Assembly: GCA_004794655.1 (NCBI GenBank)
Contig: SMMW01000186.1
Coordinates: 186,001 to 250,000 of the forward strand
DNA: 64,000 nt
From: Marisa cornuarietis
Taxonomy: Eukaryota > Mollusca > Gastropoda > Architaenioglossa > Ampullariidae
Direction: 5' to 3'
Shown here: positions 44,816-54,970 of the stretch, in pieces
How the letters are laid out: every line of letters starts with the position of its first letter
Position numbering within the stretch: position 1 is the first letter of the stretch
Notes under the pieces: model-generated
The model's database searches: none
Seen by the model: the letters and a program-made list of their open reading frames with translations, nothing else
Told to the model about the DNA's origin: nothing
Translations under genes and position numbers: made by a program

Positions 44816-46895
44816 TGGAGTAAGGCTGCATGGACTGTATGAATCTGGACCACCGGACCACCAGGGGGTGGTCGAAACGTTGGGAAAGAAGAGCTTGGAG
44901 AGACGATAATGAGTCTGAAATAATCAAAAAATTTTGCTCCGAAGAGCGGTGAACATGCTGCAAGGCTAGCAAGATGGCTTGAAGTTCTGCAGAGAAGATA
45001 AAGCAGCCATCCGCAAGTCGGACAGAAGAGGCCTGTTGCAGTTGGCAGGACGGGACTGCTGCCGCAGCCACAGGGCCACCGTTCGGGACTTTGGAGCCAT
45101 CTGTAAAGACAGAACAGAAACCAGGATAGTCAGAAAGCAGTTCTTGAAAACGCTGAAGAAAGATGACATCGCAGGTGTCACCTTTCTTGAAAGCGCAAAA
45201 ATCAAGACGGATCTCTGGAACAGGAAGAGTCCAAAGAGGAGCTGGTAAGAGAGGAAGAATCTCTACCTGCTGGATATCTACTCCGGCTGCTTGCAAGTGA
45301 GGTGCAACACGGAGAGATACTGGTTTTTGCTCCTTGGTACCAATGGCATACAGGGCAGCACGCTGAGGTCCGAAAACAGCACTGTAAGCACTCCAGGATG
45401 AGCTTTTAAGCGACAGACATAGGATAGCATGAGTCTCAGACGACAGAGAGAAAGTGGAGACTCACCAGCTTCTGCGTACAAACTTTGTACAGGAGTGGTG
45501 CAGGAGGCACCCAAACAGATGCGGAGCCCTTGATGGGGAATAGGATCAAGAATTTTGAGATAGGATTCTCAGGCAGAGCCATAGATAATGGATCCATAGT
45601 CTAGCTTGGAGCGGACCAGGGCACGATATAGGCAAAGCAGGACCGTGCGGTCCGCCTCCCAGCTGACATGGCCAACTACTCAAAGAACGTCCAAGGCTTT
45701 CTGACATGATAGGCGTAAAGATTTGAAATGAGGAAGGAAGGAAAGCTTTCATACAAAGATGACCCCAAGAAATGTTAATTCCTGGACCACTTTGAGTACC
45801 GGCCCGTTGACAGAGATAGATGGTTTTAGAAACATGCCTCGTAGTTTACAAAAGTGGATGCATACTGACTTCATAGAAGAAAATTTGAAGCCATTTTCTG
45901 TCACCCACTTCTGTACACCATTTACGCACAGCTGAAGCCGGCGTTCGAGACGCGGTAGGGATCGGCCTCGGATGCAGAGAGCAAAATCATCTACATACAA
46001 CAAGCCGCCAAACCTGGACAGACCGATTTCAAGATGGAATCTATTTTGATGTTAAAAATGGTAGGTGATAGTATGCTGCTCTGCGGGATGCCCATTTCCT
46101 GTTCTTGAGGATCTGAAAGGACAGATCCCACACGAACTTGAAAAAGCCGTTGAGAGAGAAAGTTCTTAATGAAGAGAGGCATACGACCCCAGAAGCCGAG
46201 GGCGTGAAGGTCTAACAGAATACCTTGCTTCCAGGTAGTGTCGTATGCCTTCTCCAAGTCAAAGAAAACTCCTAAGGCGTGTTCCTTGTTCCTTGTTTTC
46301 AAACGCATCCCTAACAAAAGTTTCAAAACGGACCAGATGGTCTAGGGTACTGCGGTATTGTCTAAAGCCACACTGCAGGTTGGAGAGGAGACCACGAGAT
46401 TCGAATTGCCAGGTGAGCGGCCATTCACCATTCGTTCTAAGGTTTTGCATAGACACCTACTGAAAGCAATGGGCTGGTAGGAGTTGGGATCAGAAGGATC
46501 CTTTCCCGGTTTTGGGATAGGCACCACGACTGCCTCTCTCCACGATCGAGGAAAACAGCTAGACACCCAGATAAAGTTAAAGATGTTTAAAAGAAGAGTA
46601 AAAGAGGCCTGTGGAAGATGAGTCAGCAGCTGATATGGAATGTTGTCTAGGCCAGGTGCAGAGTCCTTGCACTTTTGAAGGGACTGCTGCAGTGCATTAA
46701 GAGAGAAAGCTAGGTTATACTGTTCTGCGAGTCCTAATGAAAAATGTGAAAGCCTTTGAAGGAAAAAGGGGTAGAAGGTAGTAGAAGAGTCTCTTGAAGA
46801 GCTATGATCTCAAGAGAGAGACAAGATGCTAAGACTCGAAGTTCTTCAAAGTTGGCTCGGATCCCTCGACAGTTCCACTGAAGGATTGTTGACAT
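44816..46895 (-). pseudogene. LINE ORF2: endonuclease start, RT and RNase H with deletions
   Basis: It starts 1-2 nt after the ORF1 stop and opens with LQWNCRGIRANFEEL, the typical N-terminal endonuclease motif. The endonuclease then breaks off. RT pieces: DSAPGLDNIPYQLLTHLPQ (about 46620-46680), EAVVVPIPKPGKDPSDP (46342-46566), FFDLEKAYDTTW (46250) and LYVDDFALCIRG (about 45975-46000). RNase H (44790-45296): GFCSVFTDGSKVPNGGP, FSAELQAILLALQHV and LIISDSLSSLQALL. Frames change at least four times. Catalytic YVDD is preserved. Confidence 0.85.
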
Positions 46896-46896
46896 T

Positions 46897-47949
46897 CTAT
46901 CTGTGAGGGAAAGACGCAGAACGCCTCACAGGAGCAACAGGAGATAGAGAAGGAGAGGGAGAGGGCAGGGGACGGCAGGACGGAGAAGGCGACGCTAAGC
47001 ATCGTTCATCCACGTCCATCCCCTGCTCGCCAAAAGAGGCATAACGATTGGAAACAGGGACTGAAACTTCAGCTGTGGTGAGCCCACTGTTTGCAGGAGG
47101 AGGAGGAGGCATAGCTTGATGGACTGGGACTGGGCCCTCAGAAGAGACCCATGTCATGTCCATCTGGATAGATACAGAAACTAACGGTCGCCTTGCAACA
47201 ACTGCTGAAAAAGAGGTGGAACCTGATGTAGGAGGGTCACCAATCAAGCGACGACGTGCATCCGCATACGAAATGAAAGATTCCGCGCGTACACGCTGGA
47301 TGGTTGCCTCCTCCCTCCACTTCGGGCAGTCTTTTGAAGAGGCAGTGTGCGCACCGTCACAGTTAGCACAGTGTGCGCTTTTGGAACAGTCAGCTGCAGC
47401 GTGGCCAACCTCACCGCAGCGGAAGCAGCGGGCTTGGGACTTGCAAGAGCTTGCCCCATGGCCATAACGCTGACAGTTGAAACAGCGCAAAGGAGACGGA
47501 ATGAATAGAGAGACCTTGACCCGTAGATACCCGACCTGGATAGATTCGGGTAATTTGGGAAGGCAGAAAGTCAGAAAGAGTGTGTTAGTAGGTATCGAGT
47601 TTCCATCCCTCTTGAGGTGGACCCTCTGCACTGCTGTAACCCTCTGGGATGCCAGTTCTGACTTGATGTCAAGTTCCAAAATCCCACCAAGGTCGGGACA
47701 CCTAATGACCTCCCTGGAGGAGTTGAGGGATCTATGGGCAGTCACTTTGATGGGATGATCAACAAATTGTTTAAAGTCCCATCGGCGAAGAGCCTCTGAA
47801 GCCTTCTGAGTGTTGCTCTGGACCAGAAATTGTCCAGTGCGAAGTCGCTTTAGAGAAGCAAAACCAGTCTTGGAGATGTTTTTAAAGACTTTGTCAATAA
47901 CAAAGGGGGAGAGGGACGAGAGTGGCCGAGCCGACTCTGCGCCCTCCAC
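46897..47949 (-). CDS. LINE ORF1, gag-like RNA-binding protein, intact 350 codons
   Basis: An uninterrupted ORF from a good ATG (MEGAESARPLSSLSPF) to TAG. Residues about 60-170 form the probable RRM-like or N-terminal domain. Three zinc knuckles follow at about 175-235: CFNCQRYGHGASSC, CFRCGEVGHAAADC and CANCDGAHTASSKDC. The last third is Pro/Ser-rich (PPPPPANSG, PSPSCRPLPSPSPSLSP). The family's ORF1 coats element RNA and directs it to the nucleus. This is the only intact retroelement ORF1 in the window, although its ORF2 is dead, so the copy cannot move alone. Confidence 0.9.
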   Translation of the reverse strand: MEGAESARPLSSLSPFVIDKVFKNISKTGFASLKRLRTGQFLVQSNTQKASEALRRWDFKQFVDHPIKVTAHRSLNSSREVIRCPDLGGILELDIKSELASQRVTAVQRVHLKRDGNSIPTNTLFLTFCLPKLPESIQVGYLRVKVSLFIPSPLRCFNCQRYGHGASSCKSQARCFRCGEVGHAAADCSKSAHCANCDGAHTASSKDCPKWREEATIQRVRAESFISYADARRRLIGDPPTSGSTSFSAVVARRPLVSVSIQMDMTWVSSEGPVPVHQAMPPPPPANSGLTTAEVSVPVSNRYASFGEQGMDVDERCLASPSPSCRPLPSPSPSLSPVAPVRRSASFPHR

Positions 47950-48129
47950 AAAAAGAAAACGGGGCTAAGCCCCCTCTACAGCCTTACGAACATTCACAAT
48001 CTCATGCACTTCATCCTCGCTGTCAGACGAAAAAACATCCTCTCTACTTCTTTTCCCCAGTTTTGAAATTTTTTTGCCATAATGAAATGAAATAAGTTCG
48101 TTCCTTATGCTCCCCACCCACCACGGAGT

Positions 48130-48775
48130 CCAACAAGGGGATGCGACCGAGCGGTACCACTTAGGGCATTTCCAGCAGGGTCGCACCAGGGATACATAAG
48201 GAATATACTCTAGCCTACAGAGTGTGTAGAACAGATTGACCCTGGCCGCAGCCTTCTAGCAAAGCTAGAGCAATGCACGACCAGCTGCTTGATTGGTGTG
48301 GGCCACACCAACCTACCGTCTAGGAGAAGTCCGGACCAAAGAGGTGTGTTGGTATAGTGGGCCGCAGCCCACCAGGGACCTCAACCTCCAGGATCCCATC
48401 CTCCCCCGACACGGGTCACCCTGCACGGCAAACGTAGGGGCCTAAAGGAGGCCAACAAAGGGATTCGACCGAGCGGTATCACTTAGATCATTTCCAGCAG
48501 GATCGCACCATGGGTACATAAGGAATATACTCTGGCCTACAGAGTGTGTAGACCAGATTGACCCCGGCCGCAGCCTTCTAGCAAAGCTAGAGCAATGCAT
48601 GACCAGCCGCTTGATTGGTGTGGGCCACACCAACCTACCGCCTAGGAGAAGTCCGGGACAAAGAGGTGTGTTGGTATAGTGGGCCGCAGCCCATCAGGGA
48701 CCTCAACCTCCAGGATCCCATCCTTTCCCGACACGGGTTGCCCTGCACGGCAAACGCAGGGGGCCTAAAGGAGGC
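48130..48775 (-). repeat. Tandem 5' UTR duplication of the LINE, period 322 bp
   Basis: The motif GGTATAGTGGGCCGCAGCCC at 48351 recurs at 48673, and flanking sequence (TTTCCAGCAGG, AGAGTGTGTAGA, CTAGGAGAAGTCCGG) follows the same spacing. The 14100-19616 copy has a single unit. Confidence 0.85.
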
Positions 48776-49210
48776 CACAGAGAAAAGAGCTGCATTAAAA
48801 GAAAGGCTTGATTGGAGAAGAAGTCAGGGAAAGGCCAGTGTAGGCAGAAGATAGAGAAGACAAAACTGCAGCGTGATAGAGAGTGTTTAGAAAAAGAATA
48901 AAGGTGAAAGGGCCAGTGAGGGAGAAAAGAGAAAAGCCTAAGGGAAAGGGGTGGGCCAGCTTGGTCACACATGGCTGGGTGTTCACCCCCGGCACGAGAA
49001 GCCGGGCAGGGGTGTGGAGCTGTCACCTCCAGTCAAGAAATCAAGTAGACTAAGTCACAGTCTGCCGTTGATGGCACAGAAGGTGAGTTCGTTCTTGTTG
49101 TAGAACAGATGGTCATGGATCCACTCTTGATTCCCGACGACGTTTTGGACCCCAAGGATATGGGGGCAGGCACGAAATCATCGTCAAAAGACCAGTGGAG
49201 GAAATCCTAG

Positions 49211-50698
49211 TTGGCAGACAGGAATCTGGCTGTTGTTATTCGCAGCCTGGAGAGCAGATCTCAGTTTGCCACATTAGATCAGACCCAGGGTAACACCGAG
49301 TTACAAGTTTTTGCACATGAACAAAGACGGCTGCAAATGATAAATGGCGTCCTTTACCACAGAGTAGAGGAAGAAGGCAATGTTAGATGGCAGCTGGTAA
49401 TGTCATTTTTCGCATCGGAGGCAAGCGTTGGAAGGAGTCCATGAAGATTTATTTCATATACATTTTGATAACACGATAAGTCAGCTTCGCATGAGATTTT
49501 TCTGGCCTTACATGGCGAAAGATTTGGAAAGAAAGATCAAGAAGTGTTCCAGGTGTATCAGAAGAGGAGCAATACCAAAGAAAGCACCGATGGAAAATAT
49601 TATAACCACATTTCCTCTTGAGCTGCTGTCCATAGATTATTTGACGATTGAAGTAAACAACAAAAAGCAAAACATACTCGTAGAGATGGATCACTTCACG
49701 AAGTTTGTAGCTCCATTTTTTATGGAGGACCAAACAGCTAAAACAGTAGCTAGGACTCTATGGAAGAAATTCTTCGTGGTGTATGGATTTCCCAAGACCA
49801 TACTCTCTGAGCAAGGGCGTGACTTTGAGTCACAGCTCATAAAGGAGCTTTGCCAGGTTCCTACCATCCAAGTTCGAATCCAGTGGAGAGATTGAATAGA
49901 CGTAGTCTAGAAGATGACCAAAAGGCAGCTTGGAAGAGAAGTCTACCGGCCGTAGTTCATGCCTACAATTGTTGCATTCATCAGAGTACTGGGTACAGCC
50001 CATACTACCTTTTCTTTGGCCATCATCCACGGTTACCAGTGGACATAGCTTTTGGAACAGAGCTAAATCGAAGACAGAAAGGAAGTACTAGGCAATACAC
50101 AAGAAATTTCAATTAAGAACTTTCTAACGCCTACCATAAAGCTGTCACAAACATGGAGAAGATGGGACTCCTCAACAAAGTTCGCTACGACAAATCAGCA
50201 AATGCTGCTGAGTTAGAGGTAGGAGACCTTGTGTTGGTGAGGCGTCTAGGGCATCGAATCGGTTCAAAAATCGAAGATAAATGGGAAAAGCAGTATACGT
50301 CGTTGTTGCCAAGTCACCGGGATTACCAGTGTACACCGTCGAAGATGAAGGAAGAGAACACGATAAAAGGACGTTACACAGGAACTATCTATTGCCTGTG
50401 GGGGCGTTAGGCATTGACACGCCGACCAAGAAAACTGTCAGGAAGGATCGAGGAAACTCGAAGACATGAGAAGGAACAATCAAAGGGGGAAGATGTCTTG
50501 GGAGACTCAGAAGATGAAGTGAGAGTGGTAGGCGTGGAAATCGAGCCTACACCAACTCCGGCATTAACGCCTGATGCTCCTCCGTTTGCTCCAAGAGCCA
50601 TCCCTAACGGGGAGGATCAACAAGACCCTATGCGCGAGGCACAGGGCGAAGGAACTCAGGACAACCTAGGCGTTCCAAGAGGAACAAGAGGCTCGTAA
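49211..50698 (+). pseudogene. pol: Gypsy integrase, frameshifted
   Basis: An HHCC-type zinc-binding N-terminus (GVHEDLFHIHFD, CSRCIRR) is followed by the DDE core: PLELLSIDYLTIEV with the first Asp, then FPKTILSEQGRDFESQLIKE with the second. After a short deletion and frameshift near 49855 the third region SSNPVERLNR supplies the Glu. The C-terminal GDLVLVRRLGHRIG and DKWEKQY stretch and a Pro-rich tail (50500-50690) follow. A stop at 50115 and frameshifts near 49430, 49855 and 50295 make it inactive. Confidence 0.8.
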
Positions 50699-50998
50699 AC
50701 AGATTGAACTTGATGCACCGATGTATAAAAAGAATGAATGGGACAGGCAAAAGTTATACGATGTTCGGCAGGAGATGGAAAATCTTTTAGGGTCTGGTCA
50801 GGAAAATCCCTCAGAACTGATATACATCTTGTATACAGGGCCATAAACGAAGTGATAGAGGTGTTGGGGACATGGCTTAGTTTTCCAGCAGTGATTGAAA
50901 CGTATGTATAATGGTATGAGGTCTGGAATTTAATTTTAGACGGATGTTTGGTCGCATTTTGAGAGAAAAAGCGCCCATTTAATTTAAGGTGGGGTGAC

Positions 50999-51902
50999 TG
51001 TAACACCCATGACAAAATAATAGTACATTTATTGTCATGTGTATTTACACATTTTTAATAATTTCTGTTTTATTATTTTAAATTGTGTTGTCTCGAGATC
51101 GCGAGAGTACGTGAGGGGAAATAACTCTCCCGACCCCTCACATCCTGTCATTTAAGCGTTAGACAGCGATCGGGTGGGACGAATTAAGTCCTCGTCCAAA
51201 GCGTTGTCCTAAATCAGGTTAGTGGCAAAATACTCATCTTGTTGGATGCTTAAGACCCTGCTCTAAGAGGGCATTGTATTTTTGTTTTATAGTTTTGTAG
51301 GTGCAAGATGTTTGTAGATTTTGTATGAGGAGAGGGAATCATTTTTCCTCATGTGGTAGTTTCATAAGGAAAAGACGGTGTGAGGAGATCGATGTAGGAA
51401 TTATGTTTAATGCTATTGTTTTAATGTATTGTGTGGGATTCTCTATTTGTGGTATAATGTATTTGATGAATAATGTTGATGTGGCAGTATGTATTTTGTA
51501 AAATGGTTTCAATGAAAATAGGTGATCGCACGTGGATAGCATGTGGTTACCACGTGTTAGAGTGGAATGTTGTGTAGAACGTTATTGTAAGGCACAGTAG
51601 CGTGGTTTGTTTTGTTAAGGACTTTTATTATAAGATGTAGGGGGTAGTTAAGATATAATAGTATATGTTTGGAAAGGTTAAGATTGACTATTTGGATATT
51701 ATGTATTTTAGGTATTATAAGTTTTTGTTTGTTGATTTGCAGGGCAGCAGCTTTCTTTTCCTTTTCTTTTTCTATATGTACGCCCGCACCTGTCCTGTAT
51801 AATAAAGATATACTTTTGGAGGAAGGCAGCTTTGGTTGGGTTGATGCTAAAGATAACCGCTCCAACCACACTTTCAAGCCTTCCGTATCAGTACCCGTTA
51901 CA
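50999..51902 (+). repeat. Gypsy 3' LTR, 904 bp
   Basis: Starts TGTAACACCC and ends GTACCCGTTACA, giving the reverse-complementary ends TGTAAC/GTTACA. An AATAAAG poly-A signal lies near 51800. A purine tract lies immediately upstream. No 5' partner is in the window. Confidence 0.85.
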
Positions 51903-52124
51903 TATCAAATTGTGTATAGTTTGCTGTTTCACATCTGCGACTAGTTTCACATCTTTGTTCACTTTCGTTCTCTTCGTTCTTTCACAGTGCTGTTGCAATG
52001 TTCATCAGAACATGTCACAACTTTCTCATTTATTTTTACCATCAGCCTTGAAGGAGAGCGTGGTTAAAGAAAATCACTGCTTTTTAATATTTCGGAATCC
52101 ACTAGCTTAATATGACAAACACAT

Positions 52125-52308
52125 TGTAATGATAAGAGTTATCCCGGTAGTAATAAGGGTTATCCCGGTAGGGACATCCGGGGCTTAATGTACATTTCAG
52201 TGATGTCAAGATGGCTTATTAGCTTATTGCTTTTGTTACAATTAAATACAGTATACATCAAAATCAACAGTCTCGTGTTGGTCGGCTGATAGCACGCAGC
52301 ACGATACA
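52125..52308 (+). repeat. Gypsy 5' LTR, 184 bp
   Basis: TGTAATGATAAGAG...CACGATACA. Carries a tandem motif GTTATCCCGGTAG twice (52139 and 52160). Confidence 0.7.
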
Positions 52309-52325
52309 TGGTGTCAGAAGTCGGA
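52309..52325 (+). other. Primer-binding site, probably tRNA-Leu
   Basis: TGGTGTCAGAAGTCGG directly follows the LTR. TGGTGTCAGAAG is complementary to the common 3' end of eukaryotic tRNA-Leu (TTCTGACACCA). Confidence 0.75.
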
Positions 52326-52361
52326 TTGTTATATATCACAAAGAATATCACAAGCTGCTAC

Positions 52362-53183
52362 ATGGCTCCCTTTAGAGCGCCAGAACAATTTAATTTTTCC
52401 CAGTTAACCTCGTGGCCTGAGTGGAAGCAACGATTTCAGCGTTTCAGATGTGCATCAAAACTAGAAAAAGACGCGGAAGCAGTTCAGGTTAGTGCCTTGA
52501 TCTACACTATGAACAACGACGCAGAACGCATTTTCATCGCTTTTGGTCTCGATGCTCGACAGCAGCAAGATTACGACACTGCTCTGAAAAAATTCGATGA
52601 GTACTTCGTTCCAAAACGCAATATCATCCATGAGCGTGCACGATTTCACCCCAGAAATCAGAAAGCAGACGAAAGTATCGAAGAATACATTAGAGATTTG
52701 TATGAGCTCGCTGCAAAGGCAGAAGTAAGATACAAAGATGAAGCCATCAGAGATCGCCTCGTGCTAGGGATCCTCGACAGAGAGTTGTCCGAAAGATTAC
52801 AATTAAAGGCAGATTTAACACTGCAAGACGCCATCTTGCATGCCCGGCAATACGAGCAAGTGAAAACACAGCTTTCTAACCAACGTCGCACAAATGTGGA
52901 CGCAGTACAATCCAAGAAAAGTGTCGCTGGTACTAGTAGTGCTCAGCAAGAATATAGTCAGTGCAAAGGTGCAACTGGCAATTCGCGCGGCTTCAGTGGT
53001 CGACGTCGCGGTAGAGCAGAAAAGAGCGACCCTGCATCGTCAGCAGTTAAAAGCTGTACTCGTTGTGGCAGGTGGCACGCTAGCACATGTGTTTGCCCAG
53101 CTCAGGGAAGGAAGTGTAACAAGTGTGGTAGGCTTGGACACTTTGCTTCAGTGTGCAGAACAAAGTTAGTGCAGGCACTTTGA
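52362..53183 (+). CDS. gag: Gypsy gag polyprotein, open frame
   Basis: Chosen start: MAPFRAPEQFNFSQL at 52362. The frame is open further upstream, but that ATG overlaps the primer-binding site. The capsid-like region has WPEWKQRFQRFRCASKLE, YDTALKKFDEYFVPKRN and IRDRLVLGILD, the conserved Ty3/Gypsy capsid blocks. It ends with an Arg-rich linker and Cys motifs CTRCGRWHASTC and CNKCGRLGHFASVC. The 273-residue length is normal. Virus-like particle formation is the family role. It is open here while pol has stops. Confidence 0.87.
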   Translation: MAPFRAPEQFNFSQLTSWPEWKQRFQRFRCASKLEKDAEAVQVSALIYTMNNDAERIFIAFGLDARQQQDYDTALKKFDEYFVPKRNIIHERARFHPRNQKADESIEEYIRDLYELAAKAEVRYKDEAIRDRLVLGILDRELSERLQLKADLTLQDAILHARQYEQVKTQLSNQRRTNVDAVQSKKSVAGTSSAQQEYSQCKGATGNSRGFSGRRRGRAEKSDPASSAVKSCTRCGRWHASTCVCPAQGRKCNKCGRLGHFASVCRTKLVQAL

Positions 53184-53184
53184 A

Positions 53185-54351
53185 GAAAAACAAGTAAAGG
53201 AACATTTTGTAGGGACTTTGTGCAGTGACAGTAGAGAACCACCATGAACAACTGTACTACAGTTTGGAGGTTGTGACGTCAAGTTCAAAATTGACACAGG
53301 GGCAGATGTTTCTGTTATTTCATCTACACAGTTCCAAAGGTTGTCAACCGGTCCCAAGCTACTAAAGACCAATGTAGTCCTAAAGAGTGTATGAGAAGTC
53401 CTGAAGTGTGATGGACACTTCATTACTACAACAAGAGTTCATGACCAGCTTCATATACTGAGTGTGTTTGTTGTGCAAGCAACCACTGAAAATCTGCTTA
53501 GTAGAGAAGCAGCATCCAGACTAGGTTTAGTGAAGAAGATAGAGGCTGTCAATGCTTTATTTGGCAAACGTGACAAGACACCTGTGCAGTGTCCACCAGT
53601 CAAAATCATCTTGAAAGAAAACATTGAGCCATACAGTGTTCATGCACCAAGGAGAATACCAATACCATTGCTGGACAAGGTCAAGAAAGAATTAAAAAGA
53701 ATGCAGGAAACAGGGATTATAGAGGAAGTAACAGAGCCAACAGATTGGTGCTCTCCCATTGTGCCAGTACTGAAGAAATCAGGTAGCATACGTATTTGCG
53801 TTGACTACAAGAAACTCAATACCGCAGTGAAGCGAAAGCGGTACACCTTGCCAATACTGGAAGATATCTTACATAAGCTTTCTGGATCAGCAGTTTACAG
53901 CAAGCTGGATGCAACATCAGGGTTCTATCAGATTCCCTTTGATCCAGATTCTGCAAAACTTACTACATTTATCACTCCATGTGGGAGATATTTCCTCAAG
54001 AGATTACCATTTGGAATTTTATCAGCTCCAGAGATATTTCAGAGAACCATGGAGACTATCCTAAAGGATGTACCCAATATAATCTGCTATTTTGATTATA
54101 TCCTTGTTTATAGTGAGAATGAAAAAGCTCACGAGAAACATCTTGAGAGAGTCATGAAAACACTTGCCAGTGCTAACCTGAAACTCAACTATGAGAAATG
54201 TGAGCTCAGGAAGCATGAGATTGAATTTTTGGGTCATAGAATCAGCAAGAATGGGATTTCACCATACCCAGGAAAGGTTGAAGCAATAATTGCCATGGCA
54301 ACCGACTCGAAGATTAGCAGCCGCTATGACCATTTTCCGTGTGTCGTGTAA
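53185..54351 (+). pseudogene. pol: Gypsy pol: protease and RT with catalytic substitution
   Basis: Frame +1 relative to gag. The protease has FKIDTGADVSVIS (DTGA active site), after a TGA at 53245-53247 and before another TGA at 53392-53394. RT: APRRIPIPLLDKVKKEL, ICVDYKKLNTAVKRKRY, YSKLDATSGFYQIPF, RLPFGILSAPEIFQRTME, then ICYFDYILVYS. The family's YxDD box reads YFDY here, with the second catalytic Asp replaced by Tyr (GAT TAT). LGHRISKNGI marks the connection. After EAIIAM the sequence is unrelated. Confidence 0.87.
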
Positions 54352-54970
54352 CGCGTTTTATGGTTAGGTCTGTATTTGTGCTCGCGTTCACAAGATTTCG
54401 CATGTATATTGATGTTTACATTTTGAAATAAATCAGAGAAAATTTAAAGGAAATGCCGAGGTATTTCTTAATGAAATTTTACAGTTCTACAGCTTAATAG
54501 GTGACGCAAAATATCTGTCAACTTTGAAATGAAGTAGCTCGAACTACGTGCTTCCCTAGATGATGGAGAAAGAGCAGTTTCTGCGGAATTGGGTGGTATA
54601 TGACATGACAGTGTCGAATTTATAATAATCAACCGCTTGGCGAACAAAGAGACCGACCCTTTTTAAAGTTGGTACAAGCGTGCAATCACTATGGCGGCTA
54701 ACCAGGCAAGTAATGCTCAGGCAGCGGAACACATTGACGTTAATATACAGAGGTACTTAGGTCAATATAACAACAAAAGCACTGACTCTGAATATGACAA
54801 AAGTGAAAATAAAAAAATGACGTTTCTGCCAGTCTTGAGACAACTGTGGCTGAAACTGCTTCAGAATCAGAACCCCAGTTTCCGTTTATAAAACCTAAAC
54901 AGAATGTTGCAAATTACTATGATGACACTTTCCCCGTTGGAATGAACATGAAACAATTATCACATGTTTG
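54301..54970 (+). other. Unidentified acidic coding-like remnant
   Basis: From 54691 an ATG in good context opens MAANQASNAQAAEHIDVNIQ. After one frame change near 54817 an acidic run continues (SASLETTVAETASESEPQF, KPKQNVANYYDDTFP). The Asp/Glu-rich character is like transposase N-termini, for example piggyBac, but no diagnostic motif is visible. It starts right after the Gypsy breakpoint. Confidence 0.3.

Larger units (their letters stand above)
44688..49007 (-). mobile_element. I-type LINE with intact ORF1 and tandem 5' UTR
   Basis: Minus-strand order: 5' hairpins (48965-49007), two 322-bp 5' UTR units, an open ORF1, the first residues of the endonuclease, a deletion of most of it near 46740-46800, RT with YVDD, RNase H, and a 3' UTR and tail (44688-44815). 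The same family as 14100-19616 but with independent deletions. Confidence 0.87.
49080..51902 (+). mobile_element. Ty3/Gypsy element, 5'-truncated, with 3' LTR
   Basis: Integrase-bearing pol remnant followed by a purine-rich tract (AAGGTGGGG) and a 904-bp LTR. Gag, protease and RT are absent, so roughly the first half of the element is missing. The host sequence resumes at 51903. Confidence 0.82.
52125..54300 (+). mobile_element. Ty3/Gypsy element: 5' LTR, PBS, gag, protease and RT; 3' truncated
   Basis: An LTR of 184 bp, a primer-binding site, an open gag, and a pol breaking off about 54300 after the RT thumb region. RNase H, integrase and 3' LTR are absent. The two Gypsy elements are not halves of one: their order and LTR sizes differ. 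Confidence 0.85.

Noticed and set aside
49080..54300. One single Gypsy element with pol in two parts
   Set aside because: The integrase part precedes its 3' LTR (904 bp), and the gag/RT part follows a different, 184-bp LTR. Two elements are the simpler reading.
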